Assembly: GCA_947451235.1 (NCBI GenBank) | Contig: CANFZA010000006.1 | Coordinates: 1-54,384 of the forward strand | DNA: 54,384 bases | From: Methylophilaceae bacterium | Lineage (GTDB): Bacteria > Pseudomonadota > Gammaproteobacteria > Burkholderiales > Methylophilaceae | Direction of reading: 5' to 3' | Part shown: positions 49,643-54,384 of the stretch, piece by piece | How positions within the stretch are numbered: the stretch's first letter is position 1 | How the letters are laid out: each line of letters opens with the position of its first letter | The notes under the pieces: model-generated | Database searches by the model: none | Told to the model about the DNA's origin: nothing | What the model saw: the letters and a program-made list of their open reading frames with translations, nothing else | Translations under genes and position numbers: made by a program

Positions 49643-49987
49643 CTATTTCAACCCAGAAAAATACATCGCAACTTCTTTAATATCATCATCACTCAAAAAG
49701 TGTCCTAACAATGGCTGCGGGGAATACGCTTCCCGAACGTCATGCATCGCATTCACTAAATCATTATAAGTACGTCCACCAAGTGGCGGCACACCAACTT
49801 TTCCATGTATGCCATCTACGCCATGACAAGCGAGGCAAATTTGCACCTTTTCTGGTGCTGGGGCATTTTCTGCTTGAACTTGAACTTGCACTTGAGGTTG
49901 AACCTTAGTCGCATGTTCTGGCTTGCCTACTGATGATGTGCAAGCGCCCAGTAAAATTATATAAAGCCCTAACAAGTAATATTTCAT
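49643..49987 (-). CDS. Lipoprotein c-type cytochrome
   Basis: Lipobox LGAC; heme motif CLACH; distal Met region MYFSGLK. Confidence 0.8.
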   Translation of the reverse strand: MKYYLLGLYIILLGACTSSVGKPEHATKVQPQVQVQVQAENAPAPEKVQICLACHGVDGIHGKVGVPPLGGRTYNDLVNAMHDVREAYSPQPLLGHFLSDDDIKEVAMYFSGLK

Positions 49988-50237
49988 GACTGCTCCTTAA
50001 TCACTTCAATAACTTTTGAATCACGCGCGCGCTTATTTACCTTTTTGTAGAAAAGCTAATATGGAGTGTAATTTTCCACAACGGCATTTCACAAATGCAT
50101 TCTAGAGCAGCCCTTCTAATGATTGATATACGTGTTCACGCGGATTACCAGCGGAGATGTTTCTTGATAATCTCGCTAGCAATAGGTTTGTGTTGAGCTT
50201 GTCACAAAAATTACGTGGAATATATTAAGGAGGTGCT

Positions 50238-50840
50238 TTGATCGTGCCATTACCTGTCTTTGAAAAATCAATTTTTGAAACGATACTTGCGCGACGCTCG
50301 GTACGTAAATATAAACCCAACAAAGTAGAAAATTCTACTATAGGCAATTTATTGGAAGCGGCTGTAAGAGCGCCAACAGCCATTCATCAGGAACCTTGGG
50401 CTTTTGTGATAATTCAAGATTTGTCGCTGTTAAAAACCTTATCTGACCACGCTAAACCAGTATTTTTGGAAGAAGTTCAACAATATAGGTCTACGCAAGA
50501 TGATCATAGACTTGATATGTTTGAAAGTCCTGATTTCAATATTTTTTATAATGCGAACACGCTTATCGTCATCTGCGGCAAAACAGCCTCTCCATTTTTT
50601 TCTGCAGACTGCTGGCTAGCGGCAGAAAACTTGATGCTGGCAGCTTGCGCGATGGATTTAGGTTCTTGCGTAATCGGTAGTGCAATACCAGCCTTTAATG
50701 TGCCGTCTATGAGAGCGAAGTTGAGAATCCCTGAAAGTTACACTGTAGTTGCCCCCATTATTATCGGCTATCCAGATGAAGAAATTTACCCAACTTCGCG
50801 TAAAAGTCCGCTCATTTTTTCTAGCATTTACGCACATTAG
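50238..50840 (+). CDS. Nitroreductase family protein (TTG start)
   Basis: ILARRSVRKYKPNKVENSTIGNLLEAAVRAPTAIHQEPWAFVII; strong AAGGAGGT SD. Confidence 0.9.
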   Translation: MIVPLPVFEKSIFETILARRSVRKYKPNKVENSTIGNLLEAAVRAPTAIHQEPWAFVIIQDLSLLKTLSDHAKPVFLEEVQQYRSTQDDHRLDMFESPDFNIFYNANTLIVICGKTASPFFSADCWLAAENLMLAACAMDLGSCVIGSAIPAFNVPSMRAKLRIPESYTVVAPIIIGYPDEEIYPTSRKSPLIFSSIYAH

Positions 50841-50911
50841 CTTAGCCAAATTATGTCGCTTAATTTTTAATACTGATTGCATCGCCATTTTAATTTACGG
50901 AAGGTCTTGAT

Positions 50912-51370
50912 ATGTACAAAAAAATTATTTGCCCGATAGATGGTAGCCCAACCTCCAACAGCGGCATGCATGAAGCAATTCAATTGGCAAAAGATCACAA
51001 TGCTAAGCTTAGATTTTTACATGTGATTGATACTTACTTTCCAATATTGGATGTGACTGGCGATTTAAATGTGATTTACATTGATGAAATTTTGCGAAAA
51101 AACGGCAAAAAAGTACTCAAAAAAGCGGAAGAAGCTGCACTAAAAGCAGGGGTGGATGCCGACTCAAAAGTGTTGGAAGCGATTGGTGGCAGAGTGTCTA
51201 AGTTTGTAGTGAGTGAAGCTGAAGAATGGTCAGCTGATTTAATAGTAATGGGCACGCACGGCTTACGCGGCATTGAACGCTTGGTAATGGGTAGCGATGC
51301 AGAAACCGTAGCGAGAACCAGTCCGGTGCCGGTATTGCTGGTGAGAAAAGCATCCTCTTCGAAAAAGTAA
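50912..51370 (+). CDS. Universal stress protein (UspA family)
   Basis: ICPIDGSPTSNSGMHEAIQLA; GTHGLRGIERLVMGSDAETVARTSPVPVLLVR. Confidence 0.95.
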   Translation: MYKKIICPIDGSPTSNSGMHEAIQLAKDHNAKLRFLHVIDTYFPILDVTGDLNVIYIDEILRKNGKKVLKKAEEAALKAGVDADSKVLEAIGGRVSKFVVSEAEEWSADLIVMGTHGLRGIERLVMGSDAETVARTSPVPVLLVRKASSSKK

Positions 51371-51439
51371 TTTCCGTGCTAAATAAACTATCTATGCTTG
51401 CTATTTAGCTCAAAAATCGCTCTAAAAAAAGGAATAAAT

Positions 51440-51889
51440 ATGTCCATTAGTGCAATTTGTAGTCGCGAAGTGATTACCGTACATCGCGAAGCCACCGTGT
51501 TACACGCGGCCATGTTAATGCGCCAGTATCATGTGGGCGATGTGGTGGTGATAGAAGATCGCAAAGGTAAATCTGTGCCGGTCGGCATTATTACCGATCG
51601 CGATATTGTGATTGAGTTGGTGGCTACAGAGCTGGATTGCCGGGTAATTACCGCCGGCGACATTATGCTAACGCATTTGAGTGTAGTGAAAGAAGAGTGC
51701 GGAATTTTTGAGGCCATTCAGTTAATGTCAGCCAAAGGTATCCGGCGGTTGCCGGTAGTTGATCATGACGGCGGCTTATTAGGCATTGTCACTTTAGATG
51801 ATGTGTTGTTACTACTGGCAAAAGAGTTTGGCACGCTGGCTAAATTGCTTAGGCATGAGCAAAAGAATGAAGCGGCTTTAAGGCGTTAA
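51440..51889 (+). CDS. CBS-domain pair protein (start re-assigned from 51398)
   Basis: MLMRQYHVGDVVVIE...GIITDRDIVIELVA; IQLMSAKGIRRLPVVDHDGGLLGIVTLDDVLLLLA. Confidence 0.92.
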   Translation: MSISAICSREVITVHREATVLHAAMLMRQYHVGDVVVIEDRKGKSVPVGIITDRDIVIELVATELDCRVITAGDIMLTHLSVVKEECGIFEAIQLMSAKGIRRLPVVDHDGGLLGIVTLDDVLLLLAKEFGTLAKLLRHEQKNEAALRR

Positions 51890-51974
51890 AGCTATTTGCC
51901 TTGAGGCTATTTTCATTAGAAAAATTTGCGTTTATCTTAAAAAAATTAACTGGCCATCAGAAAGGAAGTGAAAA

Positions 51975-52484
51975 ATGACGATACATCAAACACAAACCGG
52001 ATTTCAATCCACAAGCCACGAACGCCCGATATTAGAACAAGATATCGACGCTTATCAAGCCAAAGAAAAATTACCAGAACCCACTGCCTGCCCACAATGC
52101 GGCGCCTTATTTCATCAAGGCCATTGGCAATGGGGCACAGCGCCTAACGATGCGCACAAGGAATCTTGCCCGGCTTGCCATCGCATGAATGACCATTGCC
52201 CGGCCGGCTTTGTCACGCTAGAAGGCGAGTTTTTAAAAATACATAGCGAAGATATTCTGCATTTAATACGCAACCATGAGCAACATCAACGTGCAGAACA
52301 TCCGCTAAAACGCATCATGGCCATAGAAAAAATTGAAGGCAAAGATAATGCCTTGCTAGTGACCACCACAGATATTCACTTGGCCCGTGGCATAGGCGAA
52401 GCTTTACACCACGCGTATCAAGGTGAGTTAGAACTGAAATATAACGCTGGCGAACATTTATTACGCGTGCGCTGGAGCCGCTAA
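51975..52484 (+). CDS. BCAM0308-like zinc-ribbon protein
   Basis: CPQCGALF...ESCPACHRMNDHCPAGFVTLEG. Confidence 0.75.
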   Translation: MTIHQTQTGFQSTSHERPILEQDIDAYQAKEKLPEPTACPQCGALFHQGHWQWGTAPNDAHKESCPACHRMNDHCPAGFVTLEGEFLKIHSEDILHLIRNHEQHQRAEHPLKRIMAIEKIEGKDNALLVTTTDIHLARGIGEALHHAYQGELELKYNAGEHLLRVRWSR

Positions 52485-52492
52485 GTTTTTAT

Positions 52493-52651
52493 ATGTTGCG
52501 CAAGCAATCTACCCGACGCTTTTGGAGCGTGCTACTTATTTTAATCGATGCAACGCTGATATTTTTAGCGACCGAAGCGCTGGTAGGTGCAATATTAGTG
52601 GCGCTAGGCGTAGTGATTGAGCTGCTGGGCATCACCATTAAGCATAAATAA
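52493..52651 (+). CDS. Putative 52-aa membrane protein (MLRKQSTRRFWSVLLILIDATLIFLATEALVGAILVALGVVIELLGITIKHK)
   Basis: ATG ORF 8 bp after the previous stop, two hydrophobic stretches, basic N-terminus; not in the supplied ORF track. Confidence 0.5.
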   Translation: MLRKQSTRRFWSVLLILIDATLIFLATEALVGAILVALGVVIELLGITIKHK

Positions 52652-52653
52652 GC

Positions 52654-52684
52654 ATTTCAGGTAAAATAGCGTTTTACCTGAAAT
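52654..52684 (+). promoter_or_regulatory. Perfect 13-bp-stem hairpin immediately upstream of prfC
   Basis: ATTTCAGGTAAAA-TAGCG-TTTTACCTGAAAT, ending 10 nt before the ATG. Confidence 0.8.
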
Positions 52685-52694
52685 ATCTCATCAA

Positions 52695-54269
52695 ATGGCA
52701 TCTCTGCAAGAAGAAATCAAGCGCCGTCGCACCTTTGCGATTATTTCCCACCCGGATGCGGGTAAAACCACACTGACCGAAAAACTGTTATGGTTTGGTG
52801 GCGCTATTCAAGTGGCCGGTGAAGTGCGCGGCCGTAAAGCGTCACGCCACGCAACCTCAGACTGGATGGAACTTGAAAAGCAACGTGGCATTTCAGTTAC
52901 GTCATCAGTCATGCAGTTTCCGTACCGCGAACACATGGTGAACTTGCTAGATACCCCAGGCCATGATGACTTTTCAGAAGATACTTATAGAACATTAACG
53001 GCGGTAGATTCTGCGGTCATGGTGATTGACGCGGTAAACGGTGTAGAAGCGCAAACCATTAAATTGCTTAACGTGTGCCGCATGCGCGATACGCCTATCA
53101 TCACTTTCATCAATAAATTAGACCGCGAAAGCCGCGAGCCGATTGAATTATTAGATGAAATTGAAACGACTTTAGGTATGGAATGTGCGCCCATGACTTG
53201 GCCGATTGGTATGGGTAAAGGCTTTAGAGGTGTTTACAATTTATATACCGATACCATTTCATTTTTTGATCCGCGTGCAGATAAAGGCACGTCTGAGATT
53301 ATTCAAGGCTTGGATAATCCAAGGTTAGACGAAGTACTAGGCCGCGTTGCCGATGATTTACGCGTGGATATTGAATTAGTCCGCGGTGCTTCTCATACGT
53401 TTGATCAAGCACGATTTTTAGCCGGCAAACAAACACCGGTTTATTTTGGCTCTGCCATCAATAACTTTGGTGTGCAATCGTTGTTAGATGCCGTGGTTGA
53501 TCTTTCGCCTGCGCCTTTAGCACGTAATACTTCAGCAAGATTAGTAAATCCTGATGAAGCTAAATTCTCAGGTTTTGTGTTCAAGATTCAAGCCAATATG
53601 GACCCCAAACATAGAGATAGAATCGCCTTTTTGCGCGTGTGTTCAGGCCGTTTTGAACGCGGCATGAAAATCAAACAAGTCACTACTGGAAAATTGATGG
53701 CGGTGAATAACGCCATTACCTTTATGGCGCAAGATCGTACCACGATGGATGAAGCGTATTCAGGCGATATTATCGGCATCCCCAACCACGGTACGATTAA
53801 AGTTGGCGACACTTTTTCTGAGGGCGAAGAGCTTAGATTTACTGGCATCCCATCATTCGCACCTGAGTTTTTCCGCCGCGCACGCTTAAAAAATCCACTC
53901 AAAATGAAGCAATTACAAAAAGGCCTGCAACAATTGGCTGAAGAAGGCGCTTCGCAATTATTCCGCCCATTATTGACTAACGATTTAATTCTAGGTGCAG
54001 TCGGTATGCTGCAGTTTGAAGTAGTCGCACACCGTTTAGAGCATGAATATGGCGTAGATATTGTGTTTGAAAATTACGATTGCTACACCGCAAGATGGTT
54101 GCGCGGCAAAGATGCAGACTTGCAAGCCATTGCCGATAAATACGGCTTTAACGTGGCCTTAGATGGCGCCAATGAATATGTTTATCTGGCACCAAACCGG
54201 GTGAATTTACAAATGGCACAAGAACGCTATCCTGATATTGAGTTTTTAGAAACGCGTGAAATTATTTAA
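52695..54269 (+). CDS. prfC: Peptide chain release factor 3
   Basis: [58 protein letters not shown]. Confidence 0.97.
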   Translation: MASLQEEIKRRRTFAIISHPDAGKTTLTEKLLWFGGAIQVAGEVRGRKASRHATSDWMELEKQRGISVTSSVMQFPYREHMVNLLDTPGHDDFSEDTYRTLTAVDSAVMVIDAVNGVEAQTIKLLNVCRMRDTPIITFINKLDRESREPIELLDEIETTLGMECAPMTWPIGMGKGFRGVYNLYTDTISFFDPRADKGTSEIIQGLDNPRLDEVLGRVADDLRVDIELVRGASHTFDQARFLAGKQTPVYFGSAINNFGVQSLLDAVVDLSPAPLARNTSARLVNPDEAKFSGFVFKIQANMDPKHRDRIAFLRVCSGRFERGMKIKQVTTGKLMAVNNAITFMAQDRTTMDEAYSGDIIGIPNHGTIKVGDTFSEGEELRFTGIPSFAPEFFRRARLKNPLKMKQLQKGLQQLAEEGASQLFRPLLTNDLILGAVGMLQFEVVAHRLEHEYGVDIVFENYDCYTARWLRGKDADLQAIADKYGFNVALDGANEYVYLAPNRVNLQMAQERYPDIEFLETREII

Positions 54270-54272
54270 CGA

Positions 54273-54324
54273 GCCTAGCTAAAGTGCCTAGCTAAAGTGC
54301 CTAGCTAAAATTACTAGCTAAATT
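54273..54324. repeat. Tandem repeat, 4 x 13 bp (GCCTAGCTAAAGT)
   Basis: Read directly just after the prfC stop. Confidence 0.9.
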
Positions 54325-54384
54325 ATCAGTAAACAACCCTTTAATCCAACGGTACCGGCACTCCGATTTCCTAAGCGCTAAAGC

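Noticed and set aside
54325-54384. Possible 3' end of a minus-strand gene (…IGVPVPLD*)
   Set aside because: An in-frame stop lies a few codons upstream within the window, so no coding claim can be supported

Overview
This is a gene-dense window from a Gram-negative chromosome. Its gene content suggests a betaproteobacterial methylotroph, possibly Methylophilaceae (inference only). I saw no rRNA, tRNA, CRISPR array or prophage. From left to right it contains: housekeeping genes (MazG-like pyrophosphohydrolase, RlmL-like methyltransferase, spermidine-synthase-like protein, RNase II/R, CobW GTPase); a duplicated REPIN-like element; an adjacent HDAC-type deacetylase and Pat-type protein acyltransferase; an OmpW-like barrel; a VapBC module flanked by a roughly 148-bp direct duplication; hrpA with a TonB-like gene; glnE; acs; an HD-GYP gene followed by a tandem-repeat array and an orphan lanthanide-type xoxF; stress genes (two phosphoribosyltransferases, Hsp20, DUF2934); a complete Tad/Flp pilus locus with an extra AAA+ ATPase and a small lipoprotein; an O-antigen-ligase/PglL-like protein; a FixLJ-like two-component system whose PAS domain keeps the FixL heme-ligand spacing; a nitroreductase/Usp/CBS/BCAM0308-like set; and prfC. 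The leads I consider most interesting are (1) a low-oxygen-type stress gene set with a FixL-like sensor placed around the Tad locus, (2) the duplication bracketing vapBC, (3) short tandem repeats at gene junctions, several of which include the upstream stop codon, (4) a perfect 34-bp palindrome between divergent genes, (5) a terminator- or attenuator-like leader upstream of the DUF2934 operon, and (6) Tad accessory genes (AAA+ ATPase, lipoprotein, PglL-like protein). All family assignments come from reading motifs; no database search was run.
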